In this document: positions 43,868 to 61,932 of the stretch, piece by piece
How positions within the stretch are numbered: the stretch's first letter is position 1
Layout: each line of letters begins with the position of its first letter
NCBI RefSeq assembly: GCF_000002995.4
Contig: NW_025062478.1
Span: 13,016,001 to 13,080,000, forward strand
DNA length: 64,000 nucleotides
Source of the DNA: Brugia malayi
Taxonomy: Eukaryota; Nematoda; Chromadorea; Rhabditida; Onchocercidae
Direction: 5' to 3'
Notes under the pieces: generated by a model
Seen by the model: the letters and a program-made list of their open reading frames with translations, nothing else
Told to the model about the DNA's origin: nothing
Databases searched by the model: none
Program-made: the position numbers and the translations under genes

Positions 43868-45540
43868 ATGAATAATTTTCAGGACAAATTGGTATCTCTT
43901 TTGTTAAAAATGCAAAATATCGCAAGTACTGTTTCTTTGCTGTTTTCAGCTATATTAGTATTAGGCCATCAAGCACCATCATTTCCAGATCACAATGCAC
44001 AGAAGCCATTGGAAGTAATTTTTTTTTGTGGTGTAAATATCGAGATTTTAAAAAATTTGCAACAAAATTATTAGAACAAATTCTTTCTTACACAAGTATC
44101 TCGTTCATTAGAGAAGCTATTTTTTTTTTATTCAAAAAAAAAAATTTTTTTGATAAGTTCAATTTTTTCGTCTTATGAGACTGATGTTTCGTTTATGAAG
44201 GTGCATCATCAAGGTCAGATACATCAACAATCACCACCTGCTCATCCAAATACACCACCTCAAGGTGCACGAGAATTTGGAGGTGAACAAGTGAAGAATG
44301 TTGAGTATGTGGCATTATTATCCTTTTACATTAGAAAATTTAACCAATAATTTTCTTGGTTTTTAAAAGTTGTTACTTTTGAGGAATAGGTTTCAATTCT
44401 GTATTGGACCTGATATTTAGTTTTTATTTTTTCCAAAAAAAAAAAAAAAAAAAAAACTCGAATTTAATAACATATTGGTTAACTTGTCATATTAAAGCTG
44501 TTATCTATTAAAATTTCAAATAACGGAAATCAAGAAATTTTCTTGTCTTTTCGATGAGTGCTAATATATACTGATTTATGTGTATTGTTTGAATTTAGAT
44601 AGCGATAATAATAATAATTTAGATAGAGTATGTATATAATTTGTTGAGTTTATATACTTTTATATCTTAACCAGCTTGGTTGGTTTCTTGTTATAAATGG
44701 TATTTGGAAGTGTAAAAGAAATTGAGACTGCTTAATTAGCTGTTATTTTTATAATGAACTTTTGAAAAGCTGATATGCTAGTTTTAATTCTAAGAATAGC
44801 CGAACGAAAATAGTTATTTCTTACAACTTATGATTTAAAAATTTAAGCTATTTTTGTTGTTGTTTGACATAGCTTTGCTATAACTGGTATCATAAGTAAG
44901 ATCTCCATAGAGTTACAAAATTAAATTTGTGAAGCAGTTAGTTTTGGAAATTACCCATTATTCATATAGTGAAAGCTATCATCACAATTTACACTTTTTT
45001 AGACACATCAAAGAACATTTGGATGGTAAACTTGATCAAACTGCAAATATGACACCCGAGCAATTGCAGTTCCATTATTTCAATATGCATGATATGGATA
45101 GAAATGGTTTATTGGATGGTCTTGAATTAATTAAAGCAATTACACATTTTCATGAAGGTATTATCATCTTTATCTATTATATCATTGTATATTTCTGTTG
45201 CTATCATGTATTTTAAGTGTTGGAATGAAAACAGAGTAAAATGAAATTTGTTGCATGAATTTTGTTATTTTTGTTATTAATAAAATGGAATTTTTATTAT
45301 TAATTTTGATCGAATATTCCAGAAAATCGGGATTCCCGACAAGACGCATCTCAACTACCAGCAGTACTAACGGAAACGGAAATTGAACGGATGTTAGATC
45401 CAATCTTTAATTCGGATGATCTCAATCGAGATGGTTTTATCAGTTATCCTGAATTTTCTAAAGCTCAAAAGCAACGAGACGAGCAAATGAGACAACAATA
45501 CCAGCAACAACAACAACAACAGCAATCTCCGCATCACTAG
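43868..45540 (+). CDS. MCFD2-like EF-hand protein, ER-to-Golgi cargo receptor subunit
   Basis: Four exons: 43868-44014, 44201-44304, 45003-45157, 45323-45540; 207 aa, or 193 aa from the in-frame Met at 43910. MCFD2 pairs with the lectin LMAN1/ERGIC-53 to export selected glycoproteins from the ER. The start from Met 15 gives a clean signal peptide ([19 protein letters not shown]). After a Pro/Gln/His-rich linker comes the family core: [25 protein letters not shown], and the first EF hand [12 protein letters not shown] with AITHFHE. The second hand follows, [17 protein letters not shown]. Both loops have Asp/Asn at the calcium-ligand positions and the central Gly. The C-terminus carries a polyglutamine tail ([15 protein letters not shown]) that I do not know from vertebrate MCFD2. 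Confidence 0.9.
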
Positions 45541-47293
45541 GAAAAATGTTTGTCTCTTCACTATTTCAAGTCATAATTTACAAACTGTTCGTAGATGGTT
45601 GTGACGATGTCTTTTTTGCTGAAAATTTAAAATACTTAAAGAACTTACTGTGGTGAGGATTTAGTTTGGATTTTTTTTTTTCCTTTTTGAGGATGCGGTA
45701 TAGCCTTTTACTCATTTATTTATCTAATGTTGAAAGTTTTCACAATTTACGAATTGAGATAGGCTATTCTTTCAGTAAGCTTTTAATAGGCTTGAGGTCT
45801 TGTCATATACAGAAAAGATTGCTGTTATAGAGAATTAATAGGCAAAATATTTGTTTTCAGCATTGTTATATTTCAAATTGAAATGCATATCACAACTCTT
45901 TCTAAATGTATATTTATATACTGAAGTTGGATCTGCTTTGTTTTGCTGAATATTCATCGTGCAAATGGTTTGGGAGGAGATGCTACTTCATTTTAAAAAT
46001 AAAATCGAAATTTTTTTATGACATTCACTTTTAAATGCTGAAAATAGAATTATTTGAGAGATGATTGAACAGCTGAAGTTAATTTTAGTTTTATTCCGGT
46101 TTTTTCAGTTGGGATTTTGAACTGGAACTTGTTGTTTATCAGCTATAAAATTCATAAAAGAACTCAAATAATACTCAATTAGTCAAACGAATAAGAATCT
46201 TGTTAAGCCTTTGTATAGGAAGTTTTTTGGAAATTTGAATACTTTGAAGATACTGATATATTTATTTTCTTTAAATTCTGTATAACACATATAATTACAT
46301 ATTTTAAGTTCATAATTTCTTAAATTTGAAACATGCTGTGATTTTGTTTGCTTCATCAATAAAAATAAGTTCTGCAAATAGTTTTGTAAACATCGGAATT
46401 TGCTTCCATAACAAGGAGGAAATTTATTATAAAGATATGGGATGTGCTTAACACTAAATAATTTTGGCAAACTCTAAAAGAAGAAAGAAAGAAGCAAATG
46501 TTGAAGACTACTTATGCCAATTAAAAATGATATGAAATAAAAATGTTTGAACAATATTACAAATATGTATGTACATTACAAATATTATATATATGTGCAA
46601 TCATTTTTGAAATTTATTTTCCATAACTAATCATCTTACTAATCTATTATATAAGAAGAAATTTGTCAATAAATTGATAAGAATTACAGATTTTAATGCC
46701 ATAATTGCTAAGCTATATAAAATTATTGCTTTTCTATTATTATAGAATGCAAAGAAAAAAAAAAAGGAAAAGTATCTTCCTGTTTGAATATCATTTATAA
46801 GTATGAGCTTTCATTTTGATGGATGTATAAACTCAGATGACATTAAATTAATACTTAAGCACTTTTGAATATTTCATCAATTTTATGAATTGACGAAATC
46901 ATAGGATAAATTTAAATGATAAATTATGTCATTTTATAATTGATAATTTGCACTGATGCAATTGTCACCAGCAATTATATTATCACATGAATATGTCACA
47001 TGTTCATGTCATCCATCTATACAATTGTCATCTGTTTTAATCTTTCATCCTATCTCTTACAAACTATATCAGGCAGGTAATTGGGAATTAACGGGGCCGT
47101 GAAATCATTCGTATCAATATTATTGTTTGTTGTGAAATAGTTTTAGATTTTAATTATTTGTTCTTAATTAAGATATAGTTTTTAATTAATGCATAAAGTA
47201 ATAAAGTTATTGCTAAAGGGGAAAAAAATTGATAGATTAATAGTCGAAATATTATTAGATTATTTAGCTTATTCAATTCAAAATTTTTTAGAT
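45541..47293. other. Intergenic between MCFD2-like gene and aldo-keto reductase
   Basis: 3' flank of the MCFD2-like gene and 5' flank of the next. The minus-strand open frame 46183-46470 lacks recognisable similarity. No further gene seen. Confidence 0.45.
47284..47292 (+). promoter_or_regulatory. Candidate spliced-leader acceptor
   Basis: A T-rich run ending in AG (aattttttag) lies one base before the ATG of the aldo-keto reductase. Trans-spliced nematode mRNAs often have the acceptor within a few bases of the start, and this also argues for the start at 47294 over the upstream in-frame Met at 47189. Confidence 0.5.
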
Positions 47294-50077
47294 ATGGTTA
47301 AATACGAAACTGTAAAGTTAGCAACTGGTGCTGATTTACCGCTTTTTGGTTTGGGTACATGGCAAGTAAGTTTTTCTCATTATTCAAAATATGAAAAATT
47401 TATTTATAAAATGAATAATTTAGCGAGAAATAAAGGACTAATTTAAAAAAAAAAAAAAAAAAAATGAAATAATAACAAAAATAGTAGTTTTTTAAGCTAT
47501 TATGTTTAAATATATGTTTAAAATATCTTTAAATTATAACTCATAAATAATTTACTTACCTGTTACTTACTTATTTGCTCATGTATCTAATTCCTATTGC
47601 ATTTAATTATGGATTTATTCCTGTGTGTTAGTTTTTGTGTTATTTTGATGAAGCAAACTAGATTTAAATATGAAGAATTAAATTCTGTTTCAATTGATAT
47701 TATAGTGATAAAATTCATGTTAAAGTAATATTATTGTAACTGGACTTAATTTCGATTTTAATCAAAAAAGAAAAGAAAAACTATCATATTGGAATATATA
47801 TTATACTTCTTTACTAAAGCTTTACTTTATAAAAGTTAACTTTTAGCTTTCAAATTTTTAGAATAAATAAGCCGTCGAATTTTCAGATAAATCTTTGAAA
47901 AGTTTCTATATTCAAATTGTTTCAGTCCACTGATCCAGAAGCTTTAGCAACAGCACTAAAGACAGCTCTGGATGCTGGTTATCCATTAATTGATACAGCT
48001 TATGTTTATCGTAACGAAGCTACTATTGGAAAAGTATTGCATGAATATTTCACTTCTGGCAAATTAAAACGAAACGATATCTTTATCACAACAAAAGTAA
48101 GTTCTTATCACCAGAAATAATCACATATACTACGCAGTTAGTTGAAAATTAGTTAACATTTAGTAAAAATTAACTTGTAGCTTCGAAATTTTTAGAATAA
48201 ATAAGCCTTCAAGTTCTTAGGATGAATAAGGTTAGGATAAATTTTTAGAATAAACCTTTGAAATCAGTTGATTATACATAGTGTAATATTTAACTTTTTT
48301 GGTAAAACGCCCTTATCACTGTGTAATGTAATGAATTATTCCACTTAGTTTGTTCGATTTTAACAGAAATGCATTTTTCTTTTTTAATTTCAAAAAAATA
48401 ACAAAGTAATATTATTTTTTTCTTCTTTTGATGTTGTAATTTGTATATAATTCTTTTCCATTTACAGCTACCGTTTATGGTACACAGACCGGATGAAATC
48501 GAAGGATTGGTGAAGAAACAATTGGAAAATTTGCATGTGGATTATTTTGACCTCTATCTTATCCACTGTCCATGTCCATGCAAAGTATATAGTTTTTTTT
48601 TTTTTTTTTTCACTTATTTAATATGGTCACTTATTAATCATCAATTTGTGAAATGAAAGGTAAATTGAGTGTCATCAATAAATGTTTATGCTTAGGACTT
48701 TCAGAAATTTGATACTAATGCTAAATGTTTTTTCTTCTTTTACAGCATCGACCTAATGACACACCGGATAACTATCAACTGCTACTGAAGGATGGAAAGG
48801 TAGTTCCGGACTTGGTTGATCATATGGAAACCTGGAAAGTGCTGGAAAATTTGTATAACAAAGGAATACTGAAAGTACGTTTTACTAATGTTATATTTCA
48901 AAATATCATTAATTTTTTTTTGTTTGTTTGATCAGATTTATTTCATCATTTAAATTTGTTTTCAATGTTTATTTATCGTATTTTCATTAGGCTATTGGTT
49001 TGTCTAACTTCAATGTAGAACAAATGCAATATGTTCTTGACAATGCAACTGTAAAACCACATAATATACAGGTAAGAATTTTTAATGAATGACTACTACA
49101 TAACATAGTGATTGCATATCTTTGTAAAATAATTTTGACCTTTTTAACTATTCTGAGCGGTGTATTCTGGAATTACGGGATTTTCAAATTTGTTTTATTA
49201 TTTAAGTAGTTTTTCTTTCCTGTTTATTTTAATATTAGTCTTTTTGGGATCGGTTAATATCTAGGTGGAGACACATCTCTACTGGCCGCAAAACGAGCTT
49301 TATGAACTTTGCAAAAAGAATAATATAACAATGACAAGCTATTCTACACTTGGTTCACCAGGAAGAACGGCTTTCAATCCAGACTTTAATTGGCCTATTG
49401 GTGAACCTATGAAGGATCCTTTAGTTTTAAAACTAGCCGACAAATATAAGAAATCATCAGCTCAGGTATGTGTATTTGTGAAATCCTCGAATTGTTGTTT
49501 TCAATTAAATTAGTTTTCGACAATTTTTTTAAAAACTTCATTTTTGACAGGAATTTTGTAACAGTTCAAATTTGCTCAGCATTATTGGTCACAAAAATTT
49601 GTTACTTTGTTTCAGATACTTCTACGTCATATGACACAGCGTGGTATTTCTACCATTCCTAAAAGTATTAATCCAAACAGAATACTCAAAAATTTTGACA
49701 TTTTTGATTTTAAATTAACAAAAGAGGAAATCAAACAATTGGATGACGTAAAGACACGTGTTCGTCTTTTTCTTTTTGATATGTAAGTTTTATATTATGT
49801 TGCTTTTTGCGATTTTTTTTTTAACATGAATTACTTTTTTACTTCATCTTATTGAAAAAATTGTGCTTTTTGTAATGCATGTAATCCTGTATAGATTTCA
49901 TAATTTTTGAAATTTAAAAGAAATTAGAAAACAACTATTTTCTAAATTACAAAGTTTAGTTATTATGATTGTAGGAATTATACTAATTTGAACCATTTCA
50001 GGCTTTTTGATCATCCATGGTATCCATTCAAAGATGTTGACGTATCGAAAATGAAGCGCGTATATCTCAAAGATTGA
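47294..50077 (+). CDS. Aldo-keto reductase
   Basis: Eight exons: 47294-47365, 47926-48096, 48468-48584, 48746-48874, 48991-49071, 49265-49465, 49616-49782, 50002-50077; 337 aa, close to the ~320 aa typical of the superfamily. It should reduce aldehydes or ketones with NADPH in the cytosol. The (beta/alpha)8 landmarks are in order: the N-terminal strand LPLFGLGTWQ, the Asp-Tyr pair in LIDTAYVYRNE (Asp47, Tyr52), Lys81 closing IFITTK, and His114 in DLYLIHCP, which completes the catalytic tetrad. Then come AIGLSNFN, Q-VETHLYWPQ, SYSTLGSPGR and the cofactor loop IPKSINPNRILKNFDIFDF. Substrate cannot be inferred. All exon junctions keep frame. Confidence 0.94.
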
Positions 50078-52243
50078 AGTGTCATTGATGCCATGCATTT
50101 GCCGAACTTCAGTCTCTCAATTCTTATTTTCGATATTTAATACTTATTATCCATATTTAATCTCTTAAACCTTAAATTTAATTTTTTGGCACTGGTGATG
50201 GTGTGTTTTTCATATATGTATATTTTATTCAAAATTGACCCCATATTATTATCTAGAAAGGATTCTGATCATTTAGGGAAATAAAACTGATTGTTGTATC
50301 AATGTTTTGTTATAAAGTATACATAAGTATTATCATCTAATAGGGAAGTTTGTATGAAAATTATTTTAATAGGTAAGTTTTGCTGGAAAGTGAAAATTGA
50401 AATTTATGTAATTTCATGTAATAGAATTGTGGTGGTGCTTTGGCTTTAAAAAGTTTTCGAACTAAAATTAAATATTAATTCTAAGCTGTTCAAATTAATT
50501 CTAAGCTATTCAAAAATTAAATCATTTTAAGGAATAATTAAAAATTGACAATAGAGGAATAATTAACGTTGATAAATGGACAGATTAATATAATTAAATG
50601 TCTCCATTTGTTAATATGTATGTACTTGTGCTTGAAATAAATGATCAGAAATCTTTCCTTTCAATATTTTCAGTTATTTTTTTCACTTACAAATAAATTT
50701 TTATTTTTTTTTTTTTAGATTTTTACAGATGTAATTAGTTTAGATTTTGTAAACAATGTCATCTTCCTAATATTTTCATTTCTTATTGGTTGCCTTATGA
50801 ATTCCTTATCAATTGTCGATGAATTATAAAAACATTGAATTCTTCATTCTTCAAAATAGTCATCTTTTTTTTTTTCTTTTTAAGATTTTTATTTGTTTAA
50901 AGTTACAAACAAGCATTTTCGATAATTGCAATAAGGATTTCATGTTAATCTTTTCTTTCCATTGCTTCATCATTTTTTTTTATTATTTTGCAGGAATCTA
51001 CAAAAGCATAATTTTGTTAAAATATTTGATTCCATTTTTTTTTTTTTTTTCTTTTTTCAACATCATTATTTTAAATGATATATTAGAGATTGCGGGATTT
51101 TCTGGGTGAATTTTTGTAATGTATTTCAATTTCCATTTTAACGTATTTCAATAAATTCACAATAATTGCTTCAACATTTTGCTAGAAAAGAGAACTGCAT
51201 ACTAAATATGCTACATCTGCTAACAAATCTGTTTATTTGCTAATTTTCATTAATTTAATTCATTTAAAGATATAGCTGTAGTACCAAGCGACATATAATC
51301 CACGTCAACATTTTGCATTAGTAGTTTTAAAAAAAGTTTTTTTTAATTTTTCGTCATTTTTGAATTTGCTCGAGATTATAGTACTTTTCTGTTTCTTCGT
51401 TCAAAATTTTCCGGAATTGATACCAAAATATTTGAGTATAATGACGGCTTTCTTATAATAGCATATTTCGATGTTTACAAAATCATTTGCGAAACTTACT
51501 TAATATTTCATATTATATATTAACAATTATACATGTTATAGATTAATATTTAATATTTATTTTAATTTTTTATTAATATTTAATACTTACTGATAAAAAG
51601 GAAAATAAAAATAAAAATATCAATTAAGTGTAAAAAATTATGAAACCGAAACTATATTTTATCAAAATAAATATTACTATAATTAAAGATAAAATTTAAA
51701 TGAAATAAAATGAATCAATCTTAATACTTTCAAAATATCTAAATTTTCAAAAAAAAAAGAAAAAAAAAACTACCCGAAAAGTTAACAGAACACTTTCTAT
51801 TAACTCGTTTCTTCGATATTTATTATATATATTTCATTTAAAAAAATAAAAATTAATCACTGAGGAAAAACTAGTTTTTGATTATTACACAATTAATTTT
51901 TGAATGAAAAAACGATTCATTTTTTGATCGATAAAAGAAATTAGCTTATTTTAATCAAATGAATTAACTATATAACTATTTTGTTAGTTGGAACGAATCA
52001 AATTGTAATTTTAATTTAATTAAAATTTGATCTCAAAAAAAGAATTTTATAAAATGTTTATAATTATTAGTCTTTTAAATTTTGAAACTTAATTCGTCAT
52101 TAAATTATGCTTATAATTTGATTAATTAATTCAAAATCAAATATTGAATTAACATTTCGCAAATTGAGCTTAACCCTTCAGTAATTTGTTTTATCTTTTA
52201 TAGCTATTGAAAAGAGACTTCTAGTTGTGTATTTATTGATACA
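50078..52243. other. Intergenic between aldo-keto reductase and cap methyltransferase
   Basis: AT-rich. Contains the 3' flank with an aataaa at about 50280. A T-rich 'cttttatag' near 52202 is a possible spliced-leader acceptor for the next gene. The plus-strand open frame 50813-51109 is Phe/Ile-rich and looks like chance. Confidence 0.45.
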
Positions 52244-55818
<3,575 letters not shown>

Positions 55819-57034
55819 ATTTGTTACATACAATGAATGTACTTCAATATGATGACTCAACTTCATTTGATATTGAGCAGCGGTGCTGATTTCGATGAAT
55901 TCAAAGAAAATATAATTTTTCAATTGCTTCAAACAAAATATCAACGTAGCATTGAAATAGATAAGATGAATTCTCACAAATTATTATATATGTATATTTT
56001 TTTTTTTTATAGGATACTTGATTAAGCAGTATTGTTGGTGAGCTTCGATTGATTTGTAAGAATACTGTTACAGTAAAAGTAAATTTGTGTTTAATTGTTC
56101 CAAAAAGAAAATTTAATTTTAGAAAATTGACGTAACATTTTTTTTTTGGAAGTTTGATTCATTGCTTATCATAATTTTTAAAAATTTATAATCTTTTCCA
56201 TGTTTGTGCTAATGATTCAGATAAATCATTTTGTGAATTAGGCTTTCAAGTGATTTCATTCCTGTCTTCCAGATTTTGTTAATTTTGTTGATGTTAAATG
56301 TTAGTACGTTTTGTATTATCATGAAATTCCATCGATGATTGTTGAATCAGCCGATGGATTAGAATAAATTGTTGAACGGTTGGACATTGTATTCTTTTGG
56401 AGAAATTATTTGTTTACTTGTTCGGTATACTATGGCATGTCATAGTGTTAAAGAGAAACACGCAGTACTCTAAATTATTATATATTTTAAATGTTTGCAT
56501 ATATTTAATTGAAAATTTTCCAATGGTTGGTTTAATACTTAAAGCAAATTAATAATCAATTATTTATATCATAATGATAAATAAAATCAAAAAGTATATT
56601 ATTATTAATGTTAGTCCAATCAAGAAGGAAAAAATTAGAATAGAAATTTTATTCTTTCTTTGCATAATTTTATAATATATTAAATTAGTGTATAAAATCA
56701 AGTGTTTTTTTTTTCCAAAAAAAAAGAAAGCGATTGCAAATAAATTTCTGCGAAATTTGATAAAACTGCAATTAATTTTGTAGTTTTACCAAATCTATCA
56801 TTTTTTGTAGTTTCATCAAAAAAAAAAAATTGAAGAAAATGGTGGGGAAAATTTCTTTTTTTTTTTTTTTGTTATTTATTTATTTGGTCCCTCTCTTTCT
56901 AAAGAAAGGAAATTGTATGTTTTCAAATTATTGCAACTAGAATGTTTGTACGTATCTTTCTTCCTTCTCTTTAATTCACATTATCATCCTATCACGCAAT
57001 TCTATGCGCAAATATCCAATTGTTATTATTTATC

Positions 57035-57116
57035 ATTGTTATTGTTACTATTATTGTTGATTATTATTATTTATCATTATTATTATTTATTATTGCTTAT
57101 TATTATTATTATTATC

Positions 57117-57147
<31 letters not shown>

Positions 57148-57325
57148 ATTATTTATTATTATTAATTATTTTTATTATTAAATATTACTATTATTTATTA
57201 TTATTAATTATTATTAATTGTTATTATCATCATTGTAATTATTATTTGTTTAATATTATTACTATTAATCATTATTAATTGTTATTGTTATCATCGTTAT
57301 TGTTGTTGTTGTTTTAGTTCTTATT
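57035..57325 (+). repeat. Degenerate ATT/TTG-rich microsatellite
   Basis: Imperfect ATT, ATC and TTG triplets over ~290 bp; the open frame through it (Leu/Ile/Tyr) is an artefact. Confidence 0.9.
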
Positions 57326-57745
57326 GTTGATCACTAATCTTGTTAACAATTGTTAATTATGTTATTGAAAAAATTACAGCGTTTAATGATCAGAGCAAAT
57401 TTATATTAATTTTAATCATATTTCCAATTTTAATAAGCTTTTTTCATGTTTGAAGTGTACTTGTTATTGATCATAATTCAATTATACATTTATTCATCTT
57501 CCTGTATTTATTTATTTATTTACATGATTTTTTTTTTGTGCATTTTGTTGACCTTTTTTTTTATTATTATATATATTATAGATTAAATTTTGTTTTTTAA
57601 TATTTGATTTATATATAAAATGGAAAAGAAAAGATAGGAGAGGAGAGGAGAGAGGTAGAATGAGAACCGGATTTTGGATAGTTATTATCATTAGTGAAGT
57701 AGTGTTTTGAATAACCGGAGCTATTAAGAATGTAGCAGGAGTAGT

Positions 57746-57835
57746 ACGGATGATGATAATAATAATAATAATAATAAATGATAATAATAGTAATAATGTA
57801 AATAATAATAATAGCAATAATAGTAGTAATAATAA
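57746..57835 (+). repeat. AAT-type microsatellite
   Basis: Interrupted aat/taa triplets (aataataataat with gtaat and gcaat breaks). Confidence 0.9.
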
Positions 57836-58441
57836 AGTTAGGAAGAAGAAAACGATGTGATAATGGAAGAGAAAAAGTAAGAAAAGTTGAAAATGTTAAC
57901 TTAAGAGAAAAATTTATTAATGCTTTTTAATATGTGTTATTTTCTTTTCTATTTTTCTTTTCCTCCAAATTGTAAATAAATATTAACCAAATAATTTCTA
58001 TATGATTTCATCGTGTATTTAGAGAAATAAATGATAATAAAGAGGGAAGTTTTTTTTTTTTTTTTTGTTTTTCGTTTTATCAATAAAAATTTTAATTATT
58101 TTTTTTTTAATAAAGTTAAGCATTAATTTTATTCTAATCATTGTCATGATCAGCTGTTAAAAGAATGAAGGTAAGAAGTAAAGGTTAATTATTAATTATT
58201 AGGTCAATTAGATGGGAAAGAAAGAAAAGTTAAAGTTTAGTATGTGAATAAAGAAAGTGAAATTATTGATTGATTGATTGGTTGACTGATTGATTGAAGT
58301 AGGAAAAGACTGATTTAATTACCAAAAGTTATTGATTCTTTTATAAGTTTTAGTTGTATGGAAAAAAGAAAGAAGGAAAGTATTCATTAATTATATTAAA
58401 TTATAATTTTATGATATGTAATTGGATGAATGATTATATGT

Positions 58442-58524
58442 TAATTAGTAATGACTAATTAGTAATGGGTAATTAATAATGGGTAATTAGTAATGGGTAA
58501 TTAGTAATGGGTAATTAGTAATTC
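58442..58524 (+). repeat. 14-bp tandem repeat, about six copies
   Basis: Unit taattagtaatggg; the first copy ends in ac, the last is cut short, and one has ttaataa. Confidence 0.9.
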
Positions 58525-58625
58525 TTGTTTCTCGCAATGTCGAAAATTTCATTCAGAAAAAATAACTAATGATAAAAATTAAAATATGAAAATCATTTAT
58601 TAGTTATCAATTAGATCTAGGCAAC

Positions 58626-58893
<268 letters not shown>

Positions 58894-59017
58894 ATTATTT
58901 GTTGTCAAATTTCATTTCATTTTTGATTTCAATGTTTACAGTATTATATACGAACATATTATTGAAAAAATCTGAAAATATTAATAAATACTATAAAAAA
59001 TTTTATATTGTAAAGTA

Positions 59018-59061
59018 CGGAGAGAGAGAGAGAGAGAGAAAGAGAGAAAGAGAGAAAGAGA
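59018..59061 (+). repeat. GA-rich microsatellite
   Basis: gagaga run followed by gagaaa steps. Confidence 0.9.
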
Positions 59062-60971
59062 TAGCATTCGTAAATTAAATATGAAATCGTTTTAAAAGTT
59101 TCGAAAAAAAAAAAGAATTTAATAATTTATTCAAATTTACAATTTATTATTTAGTAAATGCATCCTCTGTAATATATAATATACCTAATAATTTATACAA
59201 ATAGATCAATAATTTAAAAAAAAAAATTGATTTGATATGATAAGAATATGATAAGAACTTCTTTCTTTTTCCATATATTTTATTCAAAAAATAAGAAAAA
59301 AATAATAAAATAAAATAAATAATAATAAATATTTATTGATTGATATTTTTCCCACAGAAATGTTTTAATTTTAAACAAAAAAATTGATCAAATATTCATT
59401 CAAAAATAAATTTGTTTTTTCTGTATTTTAAAATTACGAAATTTGCAAAAAGTGCAACAAAAATTGAATAAACAAAAAAAGAATTTTTGAAATGAATGAA
59501 ACAAAAAAAAAAATGAAGTCAAAAAAAAAGAGAAAAATTAAGGATATTTTTGTGATGATCACTTCAAACAATACTTCTTTCTTTGAAATTTATAAAAAAA
59601 AAAATAAAAGGAAAAAAAAAACTTTTTTGATTTTTATGAATGGAAAGAAAAATTTTTTTCAAAGAGATATTAATCTTTCTTCTTTTTTTTTTTTAAAAAA
59701 AAAAAAATTCTTTTTATTCACAGAAAGATTTATTATTTAGCTTTAAATATTTAATTTTATTTCAATGGTTGATCGAAACAAATGAAAAAAAAATTAAATG
59801 TTTATAACTATTATCTTTTTTTTTTTGAATAATTAATAAATTAATCGAAATTTTAATAAATCTAAAAAATAAAATTGATATTGAAATTTATGGATTAAAT
59901 TAATTTTTAAGTGAAAGAAATATAAATGAATTATAGGATTAATTATAGCTGTCCATAATTTATGCATATAATTTCTAAACATCTGGTAAATCTAGGAAAA
60001 TTTTATGATTTCCATCTTGGCATTTCTCATCCAAAGTTTGATCAATAAAAATAATACTTACATTTTACAATCGTAAGCATTTTGCAAACAATAATTTCAT
60101 TTTGTAAACAATAACTTTCTTCATAAATCGAAATTCAAATGATCAATGAGTGAGCAATTAAAAAGTTTCGAAAATTTTAATAATAAATAATATATGATAT
60201 AATATATAAATAAACTTTAAAATATTTGTCACTTAATGTTTACTTTCAAATTGTTTCATTTAATTTATTTCTATGAATTTATAACATATGATTAATTCAT
60301 TTTGATAAATTTATAACATATGTGATAAAATTATTTTTAATTTACAAAACACTAAAATTTCACCATATGGTTAAAAAGAAAACAATTCTTGTTTGTTTGT
60401 TTTCATTTATTCAATATTTACTTCAATTATTTACTTAAATGATTAGCAGTTCTTTTCTTAATTACTTATAAAATAAATTATATAATTTATTTATACATAA
60501 AAACAAAATCATAGAAACTGCACAAAATAAAGAACAAAATAAAACAAAACAAAAAAAAAAAAAAAAAAAAAAAAAAACAAAAACAAAAAAGGTTATATTT
60601 GGACAAAATAATTTATTTTAGTAATTAAATTAATCGAAAAAATCTTTATTTAAATTTATTTTAAATAACTGAAAAAGAAATTATTATTCAATCAATTATT
60701 TTTCAAAATAAAAAATTATTATCTAATTAATCAATTATTTTGTTTTTTTTTTTTTAAATTTCAAAAAATTTTTTTGCCTTCCTCGTTTTTCCTTTTTTTT
60801 TAAAATCATAATTTAATATTTATTGATTTTTTCTTTCGCATATTTTATTCCATTCGTTTCAAAAATTAATTTCATCAAATTTCAATCAAACAATTAAAAA
60901 TATTCTCCCCTAATTATCCCTCTCTTTTATAACCACCTTTCCCTCTCCTAATAGCAAACCCCCCCTCTTCT

Positions 60972-60986
60972 CCCCCCCCCCCCCCC
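60972..60986 (+). repeat. Poly-C tract
   Basis: About 15 consecutive C, exceptional in this AT-rich region, in a short pyrimidine-rich stretch (about 60905-60995). Confidence 0.9.
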
Positions 60987-61888
60987 GTCTACTCATCCAT
61001 AATTCAATTTCATTCATCCATCAAATCGATCGATGATCTTCCGATCATAACAACAAAGTTCATAAACAAAGACCTTTGTTTTTTTTTGTTTTATCCGATT
61101 TTAAAGCTTAAAATAATTCAAAATACTATCATAATTGGATTAATGAAATGCCGAATTTATTGATTAACAAATATTATACAATAAACAAACAAATATTATA
61201 ATATTAATATTAAAAATAATATTTTTCTTCTTTTCTTTCCTTTTTTATCTTTTTACTTCATTTATTTTCCCATAAATAATCAAGTTTTTTCAATATATTT
61301 TGAAAAATTTAAATAAAATTTATATTTTCCTTTTTCATTCACTTATTTAATTATTTAATTTAATTATTATTGATTGTTTACAAAAAATTTTTCAAATTTT
61401 TTATTAATACTATATTTGAAATTTCTATTCCCAAATTTTATAAAATGTGTCATTTTTTTTTCTCTTTTTTTTTGTATTTTTTATTTGAGAAAAAAATAAG
61501 AGAAAAGAAAAATGTGAAATTTTCTTTTAAAATGAAAAAGAACAGAAAAGCAAATGAAATAAAAAATAAAAATATGCATAATAAATAAACAATTTTTTTT
61601 TCAAAAAAGAAAATAAATAAATAAAATAAATGAAACTTATCAAAATATTATTTAAAAAATTATCAAAAGAAAAAAAAAATCCCTCAATTTAATAATTCTT
61701 TTATAAAAATTTCATATTTTAATTTAATGTGTTGCTGTTATTATTAGTCTATTTTATTCTCATTTGTTTGTTTATCATCTCACAATTTTATTTGTTTATT
61801 TGTCTTCTTCTTCTTCTTCTTTTGACATTTGAAATAATATTTTTGTTTGTATAAGTTTTAATGATGAAAAGATATAAAAGAGAGGGAA

Positions 61889-61930
<42 letters not shown>
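61889..61930 (+). repeat. GA microsatellite
   Basis: About 20 ga repeats, preceded by ggga steps. Confidence 0.93.

Positions 61931-61932
<2 letters not shown>

Noticed and set aside
46183..46470. 95-codon minus-strand open frame
   Set aside because: No recognisable similarity, AT-driven composition and no splice or start context; likely chance.
47189..47293. Upstream in-frame Met as the start of the aldo-keto reductase
   Set aside because: It would add ~35 residues not seen in the family and lies upstream of a T-rich AG directly before the better ATG at 47294.
56913..57278. 121-codon Leu/Ile/Tyr open frame
   Set aside because: Translation of degenerate ATT repeats.
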